64,000 nt of DNA from Puffinus mauretanicus. Lineage: Eukaryota > Chordata > Aves > Procellariiformes > Procellariidae. This document shows, in pieces, positions 24,088-37,300 of this stretch (its first letter is position 1; each line of letters begins with the position of its first letter). The DNA lies in contig JAJKFH010004158.1 of NCBI GenBank assembly GCA_023333565.1, positions 1,612,001 through 1,676,000 of the forward strand, in the 5' to 3' direction. The notes below the pieces were generated by a model. That model saw only the letters and a program-made list of their open reading frames with translations. It ran no database searches and was not told where the DNA came from. The translations under genes and the position numbers were made by a program.

Positions 24088-26418
24088 TGTTCATAACCTG
24101 GGGCAGCAGCCAGCCGTGCAGCACCGTCTCCTTCTCTGAACACTGTTAGTCCTGTTCCTGTTTGCTATGCCTCGCCCAAATGGCTTGAAATAGGTGCAAG
24201 GATATAAAGTGAAATGGAGCCGGCGACAAACTGAACTCTCTTTTTATGTCTTAAACATTTTTCTGTCATTGGGAGAAAATGGTTGTATACATTTAGTTAG
24301 CTAACACATAAGCTACTATCTTATTTCCCTTCCTGTAAGTTTTATGTGACAAAAGTGATGTAGTTTGGAAAGGTGTCGTATTTTTACAAAGAGATCAATA
24401 GCAACAAAGCTTCTGATGAAGGCCTAGGCAAAAAAGAGTGTGCTTTTTCCTTTTCAGTTTAACTGAAATTAATCTTTCACAATGTTAAATGTAAAGAAGA
24501 ATGTAAAACACACATCTTCTTTAATAGACCTACATTTTTTCTTCATTCTAACCTCTTGTGGAGGTATATCTGAAACTCTTCTTGTTCATGATAATTGAAA
24601 CAAATAGCTTTTTTTAATAGTTAAAGTTATCTGGTATTTCCCACTATTTAGAAGTGGAGGATTCATACATTTGGCGTATTTTAACTCTTTAGCCTTTTTT
24701 TTTTTCCTTATCTGTAAAATTGTAGAAAAGCTGGATGAGTTGTTCTTCAGAGTGATTTTAGTTTATTTTGCCCATATTCAAAACTTAAAGATCTAGAAAG
24801 TGTTTTTCTACTTTTCCTTAGAGAAGATACTTTAGACACAGTTGGTCTGGATTTTGAATTTGTCTTTTGTTATCTTTGAAACCTACCCAAATTTACTGAA
24901 GTTACAACCTTTTGGAAAATTTCCATTTACATATTCTTAGTAGATGTTCGTTAGTTTGGAAGCTAAATCATCTAAGAATTTTCTGCCTGCAACAAGAATG
25001 TGCTCCATTGATCCCTCTAGGATCAATGCTCTAGGAATTGGACAGGACTTTGTTTGCAGGTGTTCTTTCTGGCAGCAGGTCAGTAAGTTAAAAATTTCCC
25101 CTGCTAGTATGAAGGCAAGATGCAACAGCTGATAGGAGTACAAAAAGCTAAAAGTTATGCAACTTTAATTTAGTACTGTAGTGCATTATGCTAGACTGCA
25201 GCATTTTATGTCTTTTCAGAATTAGACTTGAAATTTTTATTTTAATATGTAACTAACTCTATCAGTATCTTACCAGCCAAATATTTTTATTATACTGTAT
25301 TCTGTTTTTGAAAATCATCGGCTTGCAAGTTTTTAGTCAGCTGTTTCTCGAGATGCTGGTAATGACAAACAGAGCTTACAGGTTTCATTGTGTTTCCATT
25401 AGGCATAACTAGAAGTTACTCAAGAAATAAAGCAGAAATAGTAGTTTTTTAACGTGTTAACTGGCACTTCTAGGCATTACTATTTAACTGAAAATAACAA
25501 CATCAAAGTTGAAACAACTTAACAGGACCAGGTTCAGACTCTGCTGTATGGAATAGATAATAAAATACAGATAACCTGTAACTTCTATCTTTAGCTTCTG
25601 AAAAGAGAAGAGTCATATTTTGGCAGTGGAGTAAACTAGATTCATTTTTCCATTCTTGAATGAATGTGAGTAATGCAAGTTTCCATTTTGCAGTCCTTTA
25701 AAACAAGTTCCAACACTTTGTGTTGAGGTACTGTATGTTTCGATAGCTAGACAGGCTCCGGCAGCTTGTCAAAGCTCCGTAAGCTCTCTGCTTATGGCTT
25801 GCAGAAAGAAAGCTAGATTTTCATTTCTCCTTCCATTCAACAGGAGTCTCTTTCATGTCTGAAAATTGAAAACGCGTGTTTTTCAGTGTGGTGCATGGAT
25901 GTGTGTGTGCCCTCTGGCACACCTGTTTCTAATTTCCTGACTTGAAAGCATCTCCCATCAAAAGAAGCAGAAAAACAATTTCTTTCTGACACGCTGCTCG
26001 GAGGCCCTTGCTTTGCAGAAGGCCTTCCTTTCGCTTGCCATCTTGGTTCCATTGGTAGAACATTATGAGATGCAGAACACGCGTTGTATGGGATGTTCAG
26101 CTTATATTGTGCTGGGTTCTTCCCCCTCTTGTTGTGGTTATTTCAAGCATTAGAAACCTACTTGAGAAGTCACTATGTTGAGGAAAACACAGTAATTTAA
26201 TCCTTAGTTTCTTGCATGAAGCTCAAATTAAGGACCAAAGTCTATAGCAAGTTAAGGTTTGTATAACCTATGAATTAAGTAGAGTACTAGTTACTCTTTG
26301 GTACAGAAGGTTAGATTAAAATTTAAATGTCATAGCTCAAATTTCTTACCTTTTCTTCAAAATAGTATGCAATGTAAAATAGTATCGAATATAATAGCTG
26401 AAAATTAAAGATGTTAAT

Positions 26419-26523
26419 CTTAAAAAAACAAACCAAACCAAACAAAAAAAAAAAACCCCAAAAAAACCCCAAAACCAAAAAAATCCCCCAAAACCCCCAA
26501 ACCCACAAAAAAACCCTACCCCT
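26419..26523. repeat. A/C-rich tract, minus-strand G-quadruplex candidate
   Basis: The + strand is adenine and cytosine only for most of about 100 bases, with at least seven runs of three to five C between 26455 and 26523. The minus strand therefore has successive G runs with short A/T-type loops, which fits G-quadruplex rules. Two overlapping minus-strand ORFs here encode Phe/Gly/Trp-rich low-complexity sequence and are rejected as genes. Confidence 0.75.
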
Positions 26524-27837
26524 GTTGTGAAAGTTCTGCATAGGCTAACTAGCAAATTATGACAGAATAGAGCTATTAACATTAAAGACCACTTAGGAAG
26601 GAAAAATACAAAATATTAGCTTAAACGTTACTGGTTTGTCTGTTCTCTCAGTTCAGCAACTGACACTTTCACAAACAGCATCTGGATTGTCTCCGTAGCT
26701 ACCGTGCTGCAGTGCGTACCTATCCGGTGGTATGCTGCTGAATTACATTGGTTTCCTTTACTGACAAGCTAAACAGAACAAAACGTTCAAAAAGCCTTGG
26801 AGCTTAAAAACCGTTATATGTATACAGCTAAGCAGTACTTGGAATGCAAAGACTGGGCCTGGCTCTACAGCATAATGGCTAGTGGTTCATATGCTCATAA
26901 GACTTGCCTTTGCTAAGCTTTGTTCATTACTAATATGATCAGGTATATGCAGAAAACATATGCATGTACTTCTGTGTAACTTTATGGACTATAACAAAAA
27001 ATATTCTTAAATCTTTAAATGGGTCGGTAAGGTGTACAGTTCACATTTATGCCTGCTAAGGTATGCAGCCCTGATACATTTCTTGACTTGCACATACATT
27101 GACATTCAGTTACCAAAGAGTTACTTTCTAGAGTATCTGCCCACGACTGGAATTATGAGTGACAGTGGAAAAATTATTGTCATTTGTCAGCATAGTGACA
27201 GGTTTCCATGATCGATTCCTGTCTCTCATTCCTCTGCAAAAAGGCATGTATCTCACTTGTTGTACTGCACTGTACGACGTAACAGGTACTTCTGGTTTGC
27301 CCGATCTGATTCACTAAGCAGCAGTATCTGGTGCATGCAGCGTGGAGTGCAGGACCGACCATCTTGCTATGCTCGAAGCTCAAAAAAATGTCTGTTGGGG
27401 GCTTTGTGCTTTTCTGTGCTATTTTTGGCTGAGATAGTAACTTCAGAGGACTACTGATACATACATAAATGTTAAGTTATAATAGAATAACAGAAGAAAA
27501 AGAGACTGGAAAAAAAAAAAAGGTTGTAGATCCCCAGATTGTTCTTGTGGGGATCTTGTATGAATCAATGAGGAGTGTCTGAATAGGAGAAGTGGTATTA
27601 TTCTCGGAAATTACACATTTAAATACCCACAGAAGAGGGAAGTCTTATTTCACTGTTGGTCAGCTTTGCACTTTGAAAGAAACACTGCCTTAGAAGCTGT
27701 ACTGTGGCATCATCCAAGAAGATGTGTGTCTCTGAAAATCAGTTCTGATGCTTTCTGTATGATCAGCAGGAGTTTTCTGTATGATCTCCAAGTGGTTTTC
27801 AGGCAGGGTTAGAAGCTTCTGGTTGAAGACAGGTTTT

Positions 27838-27927
27838 CTGGGGTTTTTTTTGTGAGTTTTACTTGTCTGTGGTTTTTTGGTTTTTGGTTTGTTTGGTTGG
27901 TTGTTTTTTTTTTATTTATTTTTATAG
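27838..27927. repeat. T/G-rich low-complexity tract
   Basis: This is a run of T and G (TTTTTTGG, TTTGTTTGG and similar) about 90 bases long, ending in poly-T and ATTTATTT. It is of the same character as the tract in intron 9, with no coding content. Confidence 0.7.
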
Positions 27928-30900
27928 ATCCTGGTTCTCGGCAAGCGTGTTGGTTTGAGTACAAAATAAATGTGTTATGACTGTCGAGCCTTATCCTTCT
28001 TTGCTTCCCTTGTCGTAGGAACCTGTTGCTGCCATGTACCTCTGGAGCGTTTAGGAATCTGTTTTTTTTAAACTTCTTTCCCCTTAAGCCAGGAGGCTAG
28101 AAACTTGCATCAAAATACCTGTCTTTGCATGTATGTATTTATTTATCAAAATAGACTATACATTTCCTGTAGAAACATTGCTCACTTTGTCAGTAGTGAT
28201 CCTAGAGGAGGACAACTAGTTGTACTTATCTCTGCAAACATGGACAACAGTAGTTCCAACAGTAGTGTTTTTGTCAGCGGAGGGGTTATGAGTAGGCAAC
28301 ATGGTGTTTGCACAATATTACCGTGTTAGGAAAATACTTTGTTTACTCTATGAAACAGTTATTTCGGTGAGAAGCACTAATTTAACCCAGTAAATTTTTC
28401 CAGATAGTCATCTCCATTTGAGTCACTCTTGTGTGAAGGCTTGTGGAAGCTTTGGTCTGTCATTGCAAAGTGTTTGTCTCTGAGAGATAATGAGCTTCAG
28501 GTTACCGAAGAAGTCATCATCTTAACTGGGAAAGGATAATAAAATGATTTAAACTCTGTTTACACAAAAGTTATTAAAATAAGTGCATTTGAGACTTTAA
28601 TGTATAATTGAAAAATTCTTATTAGTAGTCCCTGTTGGTTTGGTTTCAGTATTATTCAGTGACAAACTGCAAAGTATAATAACACATACAGTTAAACGTA
28701 GTATAATGTGAGATAGTTAAGCAAATGAACCAGATTTACATTTTCATCAGCTTATGTGCATGATTTGGAAATGCGTTGAAGTAGTTTTGACTGTAATTGC
28801 TGTCTTGAGTCATGTTAATAAAACTTTTTCGGAAGCTGGCTAATGCTGGTGGTTAGATTACAAGTGAATGGAACTATAAATTTGAACCCACAACTTCATA
28901 TTGTAAGTTATAAATTAGGTTTCGATTACTGTAATTCTATATACATTTATTTTGTGTCTAGCTCTAGTATTATCTACAGTGTTTTCCCAGTTTGAGACTA
29001 TAGAGACATGCAGGTCTGCTAAACCTGCAAGACAGTTCACACTCTAGCATTTGGTCCGAACTTGAGATAATAGGAAGGGCAATTCTATTGGAATAATTAG
29101 GGTAATTCTTTTTCTCAGCCTTTATCTGGTCAAAGTATGTGAAACACTGCTCAGTTATTTTTCTTGTTCAAAAATAGATGTTCCTACATCAAAAACTGCA
29201 GTAACAAATTTTTCTTTTCAAAATGGGGGGATTATTTTCCTTAGTTATCTGTCCCTGCAGATTGCTGGCATGTGATGTGTTGAAAGATTTTTACGTACAC
29301 TGCCAGCAGCAGTCTGTAAGTTTGCTGCCTTATAGGTTGACATAAATATGACAAAAATAAATGACTTTGTCTGTGGGGATGTAGAGATGTGTGATGTGTT
29401 AGTAGAATTGCAAGGCTGCTTTCCTTGTGGTTGATCCTGGATCACATCAGTGGGCTGCAGCTGTTCTTCACCCATATTAAGTTTTCTCTCTCTTAATTTT
29501 TTTTCTGTAGCAGACTTGATGTTATGGGAACTCTTCAATAAAATCATTCTCTTAGGGGAAAATAACATTATACATCACGCTAAAAAATGGCTATTGTCTT
29601 TTTGATGCCAATTTAGGAATTACTTAGAAATTGTGAAGTAGTAACATCTGGTCTTATTACTAGATGCATAGGAGATGCATAAGCTCACTCTGATTCTTGT
29701 GTCTCATTTGTTTGATTCACGTGCTAAGACCCATGCTTCTTACCTCACATAGGGTATAAATGTTATATTTAAAGGTGTTAACAGGTTCTTTTCAAGAAAA
29801 AAATCAACTTGCTAAGTTTTTGCTGGAGCATATGCTTATTTAGTTTTATTCTTTACAGCAAAACTTCATAATGATTATATTTTCTTAGTTTAAAAAAAGT
29901 GATAGCCATGTTGTGATCTATGAGTAAAAAGCATCTTCCAGTTTTTGCATATTCTTTATATATTACTTTATCTTGAATAAATATTAGATAACTCTCAATT
30001 TTATTGTGGACAAAAGCTTTTAAGCATGGAATAATGAGGCAATGAACGGACAGATCCTCCTGTAAGCAGCTGTTGAGAGCGCTTGAATATCCTAACCAGG
30101 ACACTTTTCTCAATAACTTGAGAGCTTGACAGTCTCAATGACAACACTTTTTTCTTGTGCTCTCAAGAACTGCCTCCCTTTGCTGTGTAATTGTCATAGT
30201 ATTTCAGCTCTTTCATTTTCCTCTAAATTTATAACTGTTTTTTACTCAATCTGTTTGCTACACAAAGAATTTCTTGTCTTTCTGTTGTTGTAATTCAATA
30301 CACGTAGATTCAATGCCGAAGTACCCCACCTCAAAAAATTCAGTATTAGTCAGAAGACACTGCCCATTAGAAGGAGTACATAACTGAAGACTAAGGTGTA
30401 ATTTTGATGATTGAAGATACCAAGATTTTAGGACATGTGTACACAATTTTTCTGCAATCTGGTCCCTGGGCTTATTCTCTGACATCTAATGCATATATAA
30501 AGCTCCATAGATTTTTTTTTTTGTTGTTGTTCTTTTTTTAATCTTGGAAATGAGGGGTGAGGGGTTCTTTTTTTTTTCCTGCTGTGTTAGCAGTCTTTGA
30601 AGAACAGTGTTTTTAAACTTACTTTGCTTTTAGGGGGAAGGGTGTAATTGTGTGACAAGTAACCAGAAAGAAAGACTCTTGGAGTAGGTTGCCATGTTAA
30701 TTAGGGCTTAAAAGCGATGGCAAGAACAAGAAGCTGGTCTGTGAGTAGCTCCAAGACACAGCGCTAGACCTGCCGATGTGTGTTCGTGCATTGTTGTGCC
30801 CAAACCAGTCAGTGCTCTAAACTCAGCATATTGGGAAGCACAGCGATGAGACACTCAGCAGGCTGCACTGGAGCCAGTTGGGGTTGGGTTTATTTATTAG

Positions 30901-32409
30901 TTCTTTCTTTGTGCCAGATCTAGGCTGGCTTCAGCCAGAGTCGCTCAGTTTTCTCTGTTCTGGGCTTGTTAGTGCTTCCAGTAAAGTGAATGTTATCCGT
31001 GGAGACTGAGCTGCCTTTGTCTGAAGCTAGCTTAGGTCTGATGTCTTACCAGCTCCGGCTCTCTGCCGTGTGAAAGCAGCTAGATTGTTTCCAGCCATAA
31101 ATTGTCTCTGGAAGCTGCGTAGGTGTATTTATGTAGTTCTGCACCTGAGCTAAGAAGTCCAAATCCAGCAGATTTTTTTTATGGAGACAGCACAGTGCTT
31201 GCATCTTGTCATGGTTAATGAGAAATTTGCTAGAAATATATATAGATAATTGGGAATTGACTATATTTGACTTCTCTCTATATATTCTGGTGTCTATTGC
31301 AGCTTTAGGCCCTGATATACTCTGAAGTTACAAGTCTGGTCAAACTGTAATCACCTAAATTTAGATAATTAAAATCATTGTCATAGTACAGCTGTTAAGT
31401 TATTTAGTTGTGTTTTTCTTTTTTTCCTAACTGGATAACACATTTCAGCTTAACCGGTGCTCGGTTAGACCTCTTCTAGCTGGTTCATCTGCTTCCTTCC
31501 CATTGAGGAAAAATGTCAACAAATGGGAGGCATAGTAGTATAATGACTCTCGTATATATGCAGAAGGTATCACCAGTGTGTTTTTCTGTCCAAGAGAACT
31601 TTGATCCAATAAACATGCACTGTACCATTTGACCACAGCCGTATGTCCCAAAGCACATTACAGGAAGGGAAAAGAGCGTGGGAGAAAAACAGGTGTGAAA
31701 GCGTTCCTGCAGAGTAAGAGTAGCACTAATGACGTTTGTCTTCGTCATCCACAGGTTTCAGGGGATAGTTACAGAAAGCACTGAGGCAATAAGTGGTTGT
31801 TTGCTGCAGCTTTTTAGTTTCTTAAAGACAAACCTTTAAAAACTACAGGAATTTTTATTAGGAGTCTAATGAGCAGCCACCCTGTCAAAAAAGCATAGGT
31901 GAATTCACATATTCCTTTGTTGACGAAAGGCTAAATCAGATAGACTGAATAGAAGATTACGTCATGCAAAGGAGTTACTGTGGCATTCACTAAAGATGTT
32001 CTTGGTTTGAAAAGAGTTGCATCCAAGGATCATTCCTGTGAGAATGGTTAGTAAGTCGATTCTTTGAGAGAGAATTGCAGGATCTCGATAAAGATGACAA
32101 GTCAGAGATAGTCTCGCTGTTTCTTTTCACTATGTCGGTTTCTTCTTTCTGTGCTTAACCCTTTTTGGTTTATGACTTTGTGCAGCAGAAATTTCAGGAA
32201 CGTTGTGAGAAAAACTGCTGACGTTGAACTGCTGTGTGACTCAGTGTCACTCTCTTTAAAAAAATAAAAAAAAAAATACAGCAGGCACCTGTCATATGCA
32301 TCGTTTTAAAAATTTTATTTTATTTGTCTATGGTGGTGTAAAATAATGACAGAGTTTCTTCATAATGATACCTATATTTTGACTGTTCCCAATCTTAATA
32401 TTTCTTTAG

Positions 32410-32520
32410 GTTGTGGAGAGCACCTTGTCCGAACCATACTGGCCAGAGAATGTTCATGTGCTTTGCAAACGGAAGATGCCCACCAAGCTCTCCTAGAGAC
32501 TATGCAAAACAAGTTTATTG
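32410..32520 (+). CDS. TASP1: TASP1 exon 11 (residues 292-329 start)
   Basis: The 111-bp exon starts with two bases completing Gly292, then 36 codons, then the first base of codon 329. The acceptor is TTTCTTTAG and the donor is TTG/GTAAGT. It encodes CGEHLVRTILARECSCALQ, then TEDAHQALLETMQNKFI. It lies in the beta subunit and contains the long helix that packs against the catalytic core. Differences from the human sequence as remembered include Cys for His in the RECS-x-AL motif. Phase is 1 at both ends, so skipping would remove 37 residues without a frame shift. A longer ORF (32346-32537) simply reads through both splice sites and is not a separate gene. Confidence 0.96.
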
Positions 32521-34341
32521 GTAAGTATACGTGCTAATTGCCTAAACATTGCATACATTGTTTAAAATGCAATTAACCTTATTAAATAAAATTAAGGTAT
32601 TCATTTTTGTGATTTCTGTTGAACCCTTATGTTGCATTTGGCCTCAAATTTGGTGTTGTGTTACATCTAAAGAATGTTAAATCGAACTACAGAAGAATAT
32701 TTTAGCAAATCTAAAGGAAAACCCTTGGAAATATCTCAATTGTTCTGTGAGTCATAGAATACACAGAGAGATTTGAAGAAAGAATTTCCTGCCCGAATCA
32801 CTGACTGTGGTGTAAAATTGCATATTTTAGAGTTGGTGGTTTAGGAGCGTTAATAAAAATTATTCATGTTAACCCTTTTAAATATAATAGACCTCAAAAT
32901 CACTGCGTGTTCTCATTAAATGCTTCGGACAAACAGATTCTGATTTGCTATTTACATGATGAAATTAATTTCTTGAGAAAGTGAAGTAGGCTTCATTGAA
33001 GGCTATTGTAAGGTAAAACCAATTTTTTTCCTTGATTTGAGAGAATTACATATGACTACTTACACCTGTTTAATTTTTTGTGAATACAGATCTTGTTTTC
33101 TTTCTTCAAGTCGTAACCAAAATATGAATATGGAAATTTAAAATATCAATATATGTTTGAACTTTTGAAGATAGCGTAGATTCCAGTGAGGCTTCTGGCA
33201 TATATGTTGACTTGCATTGTCTTTATAGCCCTTAAAATTTTTTGAAGCTTTAGTATCCACAGACAATTTTGACCTTCAAAATTTCTTGTGGACAAGACAA
33301 CTTAACGCTTCTTGTACACTGTGTTGCCAAAGTTCATTTTATACTATTTTAATTAGAACTGAAAGAGGAACATACGCATACCTTTTTGGGACTCAGGAAC
33401 CATTGTCCTTGGTCTTGGCAAGAAATGTGTTGCAATTTCTTTATTTCTGTTTATAATGTTGAATCTATTAAACTCTGCTTCTGACAACATTACATTTGAC
33501 TGACTGAGGGGAAGTCACCTTTGCATTGAAAGGCTGCACTTGATAATTTAGTTGGGAAATCAGACTAAACCCAACAAAACAGGGCAAAGTGAAAAGAATG
33601 AGAGACAGTATCAAATTAATACTTTCCATGATATAAAAATCTGAAGAGAAGTGTTTTATAATTCCTTTTTAAAATTTCATGTTTTAATTAGAGATGGGTC
33701 ATATTTATATTTTCAGAAACTTATCACTGCAGGTTTTTGTTATCTGACAGTAGGGATGTGTATTACCTTTTCAGTGGTACTTTGAGGCAGTGTTGAAATG
33801 GAGAGAGGAGAAAAAAGAAAGAAAAAAAAAAAAAGATGCAGCCACCTTTTTTGTGTAGGTGAAGTGCTTGAATTCCGTGTCTCAATTAGAAAACGTAAAA
33901 TCTAGTTTGCCCTCAGCTGTCCTATGAATAAAGACTGATTGAGGAAAACCTGAAAATCCAGACACATCTTGCTGTTTACATGTGACATAGTACTAAGTTT
34001 GTAACCAGCAATGTAATTTTGGGGGACCTTGGCAATTCTGAAGATGGAATGCAAAGTTACATCTTGCTAATGTAGTGCAACAAGTGAAAAATTCATTACA
34101 CTTGAAACAGTAGGTTTATACTAAATAGTTTTTTTCCTCTGAATTTTCATAGATGTTGATGTGCTAGTTGATGTAGGGATGTAGGGTGTGATGCAGGATT
34201 TCTTGCCGGTGTGAAACAATAGGATAAAACAGGCTAATAGTCTACTTGCTGATGGCATGGATTCTTTCCTCGCTACTCTTTCTAAAAGCCCTGTTTTGTG
34301 GTCATGTCAAACTTTCGCCAGAATTATAATGGACCAAGGCC

Positions 34342-34359
34342 AAAAAAAAAAAAAAAAAA
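34342..34359. repeat. Poly(A) tract, A18
   Basis: This is a run of 18 adenines followed by an A/C mix (ccaaccaaaaaac). It lies inside a spurious 85-codon ORF. Confidence 0.8.
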
Positions 34360-37300
34360 CCAACCAAAAAACTTGAACAAAGCAGAGCTAGAATGTTTTG
34401 TCAGAAGTGAAAATGTGCATTACTTGTATTGGAGGGATGAACAGCTGATTTTGGCAGTTGCCATCAGATTGGTGCTTCCTGTTTACAGAACTCTCCAAGT
34501 CTCCGCAGAGTCCTGGGAATCCTTCCAGCTAGGGAATGCCTGGCTTAAACAGTGAGTGCTGTTTAAACAGCAGGTGATTAGCAAACTAATGGCAGATGTG
34601 CTTCTCTCATCCTTTCTCAGAGCCAGCTTACTATGGATAATGCACAATTGATGGTTGAATTGGAGGTGAGAGAAATTAAATTTAGATTTTTTTTTTTGTA
34701 AATCAAATGGGCTTGATCTCTTTAGACGAAGACCGCTAAAGACTTGGTACGCAGTCGAAGAATGGTGTTCTGTAAACACAAATACCTTCCAAACAGAAGA
34801 ACAGAGGATTTTGTTACTCATCATTCCTTTCAAATGTGGCCAAGTTTGCGGAATGTAGACTTTGAGTAAATGTTTGTGTCATCTCACTGGCGGGAAATCT
34901 GGGCTTTTAACAATGGCAATGTTATGAATTGTACTTTAAAGCTTCTTATAAAGTATTAGAAAATAATGAGCTGAAAGACATAGTTGGCATCTGATATTTG
35001 TTCTTTCCTTAGCGGAAATGTGTTTGTCTATTCTTGTATTTTTAAGTTGTGCTCCAGTCGCAAATGAGCAATGTCTGCAGAAAGGTAATAGCAGAAGGGT
35101 AACGCTGACACTTTCTTTTTTAGAAATTCTGTGTCAAATACCTCTTTTGTGAGCAGGAGTTTGAACAGTTAGGAATCATAGAATATGAATTTCCCAGTTA
35201 TGGGTTATGCTTGTTGGGGGGAAAAAAGCCTCATACTTAAACAGTTACAAGACAGTTACAAGACTGCCAGTGACTGTCCTTGTTATTGTCGCTTTATATT
35301 TTGGCACTGCATTACTCTAAGCTTTGTAGTATCCTTTGCGGTTTTATAGCGGAGGAAGCGTGCTATGGAAGCATTATTATGTCTTCTCCATGACACAGAG
35401 GAAAAGATTTGAGAAGAGAATGAAGTGATCCTGAAGTTTCATATAACCTGTTTTATCCATTGCAATGGATAAAATGATTTACGATTTTATGATTTCACAA
35501 GTTTGTATTTGATGGTAGACAGAATTGAATAGGCCTATTCGTTACCTGTACAATAAAACCAGCTGAAAAACTAACACAACGTGGTGATTTTACACGAGGG
35601 TTTGTCTAGGTCCTGACTGTGCTTCTCCTTATCAAAAGCATTGGGATTTTACTGGACAGCGGTATCCTCAGTTATTTAATTTCTTAAAATCTGACCTGTA
35701 AAGTTTGAAAGTACAGATGCTTTTCCTTGCAGCTTCTTCAAAAATTCTAAACAGATGTTTTAAATTACTTATCATAAAATATAAAGATCTCTGGTTTCAG
35801 ACAGCTTGCGCTTAAACATTTAACAAATAATGGTGCATGAAATTAAAAGCAGGCTTCATTTAGTGCTTATATATTCCTCTAATATTTAGTTAAATTGTTA
35901 GCTTGAAGTTTAGTGGGATACATAGCGGAAGCAGAGCGGCAAACAGCTTCACTTCAAACACGTTCTGTACACAAGCTGATAAAGCCCAATGGCATAGGCG
36001 AGCTACGGATTATTGACCTGAAAAAGTCTGAATTTCACTCACATTACAGCATGAGAAGGTTTAGAACTGTTTAACTGCACTCCGTTAAGACTGGGGAATG
36101 CTAAAGCACTTAATTGGTTACACCATGCCACAGTCAGTGTTTAGAGCAAAATTCTGAAGACTTTGAATACTAATGTAAACAATGAAGCTGGTAGTGATTT
36201 CTCTACTATGGAAGAGTATGAATGTAAAACATCTGATGAGCAGCTGGTTAGTCCTTCAGCTGGGTAAGTGTAAATAAAACACTGTTTTTTACAGTTTAGT
36301 ATCGAATCTGTGCTAGAATGTATCTGTTCAGTAGCTACAAATGGGAAAAAAGCACAGGATCAGAAACGAACAACTCCTATCGACTGCATGCTCTGGAGGA
36401 AGCAATCTTCATTATGGGAGCAGTTTAATTCACAAGAGGCATAGAAGAAAAAATGTTCTTCGCTTGTAGCTGTAGTTCCTCCAGAGCAAGGGTGAACGTT
36501 GAGGCCATTATTTGCCTTAACTCTTGTGAAATCCATATGCTCTATCCCTGGTCAGCGGCTGAACCCGGGTCTTGGTGTTCAGCTGTGGTTGCGCTTGCAG
36601 AACTTGATGAGATCAGTGAATGTGGAGCTGTTATGAAGAAATGTGTGCTTATTTTTAAGAGATTATTACTACAGATTAATAACAAACAAAATATATAAAT
36701 AAAAACTTGATAATGCTTTCTATATGTCAGATAGCAATAACAGAATAATTGAGCTTTGAAGGAGGGAAATGTGTATTGCAAAATATAATTTTGTGACCGG
36801 GGGAGGTGCGGATTAAACCGAAACTATTGAAAGATGTTTTTTGTTTGTTTTTTCCTACCCCTTCTCTCTGGTGTGGCCAGTCAGTACTAACATTATGAGT
36901 TAAGGCTATGGTTGAAGTTTTGCTTTGGATTTTTCATGCTAAATTCTTCAGCGTTACGCCAGTGTAACTGGGAAGGAACGATGAGTTTCATGAGACTTAA
37001 AATGGTATTAATAGCCCCAGGTTTTTGTAGTTTTGTCATTAGCAAGCTATTAGATCAAAGATTTGTCTAGCAATTCTATTTTATTGCAGTAAAAAAATTA
37101 TTTTTGGCTAGTAGGCGTATTTTGTTTTATTTTTACTGAATTTTTAATTGTACAGCAAGATCTATCATTCTTAAGAGTACAGAAAGAGCAAAAATGATGT
37201 AGGAATGTGGGAGCCAGCTTACTTTTTCCTTCTAATGAGAAACCATTATGACTTTAATATACATGGCCGTATTTCAGTTGCACCTTTTCTCTTCCTGTTT

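Larger units (their letters stand above)
16061..32409 (+). other. TASP1 intron 10
   Basis: This 16349-bp intron is the longest in the window. It holds an A18 tract (16858-16875) and a TG/AG microsatellite (18191-18224). Three CR1-related segments lie at 19051-19279, 19935-20128 and 22817-22878. An A-rich run (20324-20360), a GC hairpin (24069-24087), a C/A-rich tract (26419-26523) and a T/G-rich tract (27838-27927) make up the other named elements. Two longer stretches, 23.5-24.2 kb and 30.65-31.15 kb, are somewhat richer in G+C but show no ORF or repeat I recognise. No RNA gene was seen. Confidence 0.85.

Noticed and set aside
26323..26582. Two overlapping minus-strand ORFs rich in Phe, Gly and Trp
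   Set aside because: They are translations of the G/T-rich complement of the A/C tract at 26419-26523, and so low-complexity artefacts.
35170..35200. 'gaatcatagaatatgaa' resembling a CR1 terminal repeat
   Set aside because: Only about 12 bases match, with no CR1 body beside it.
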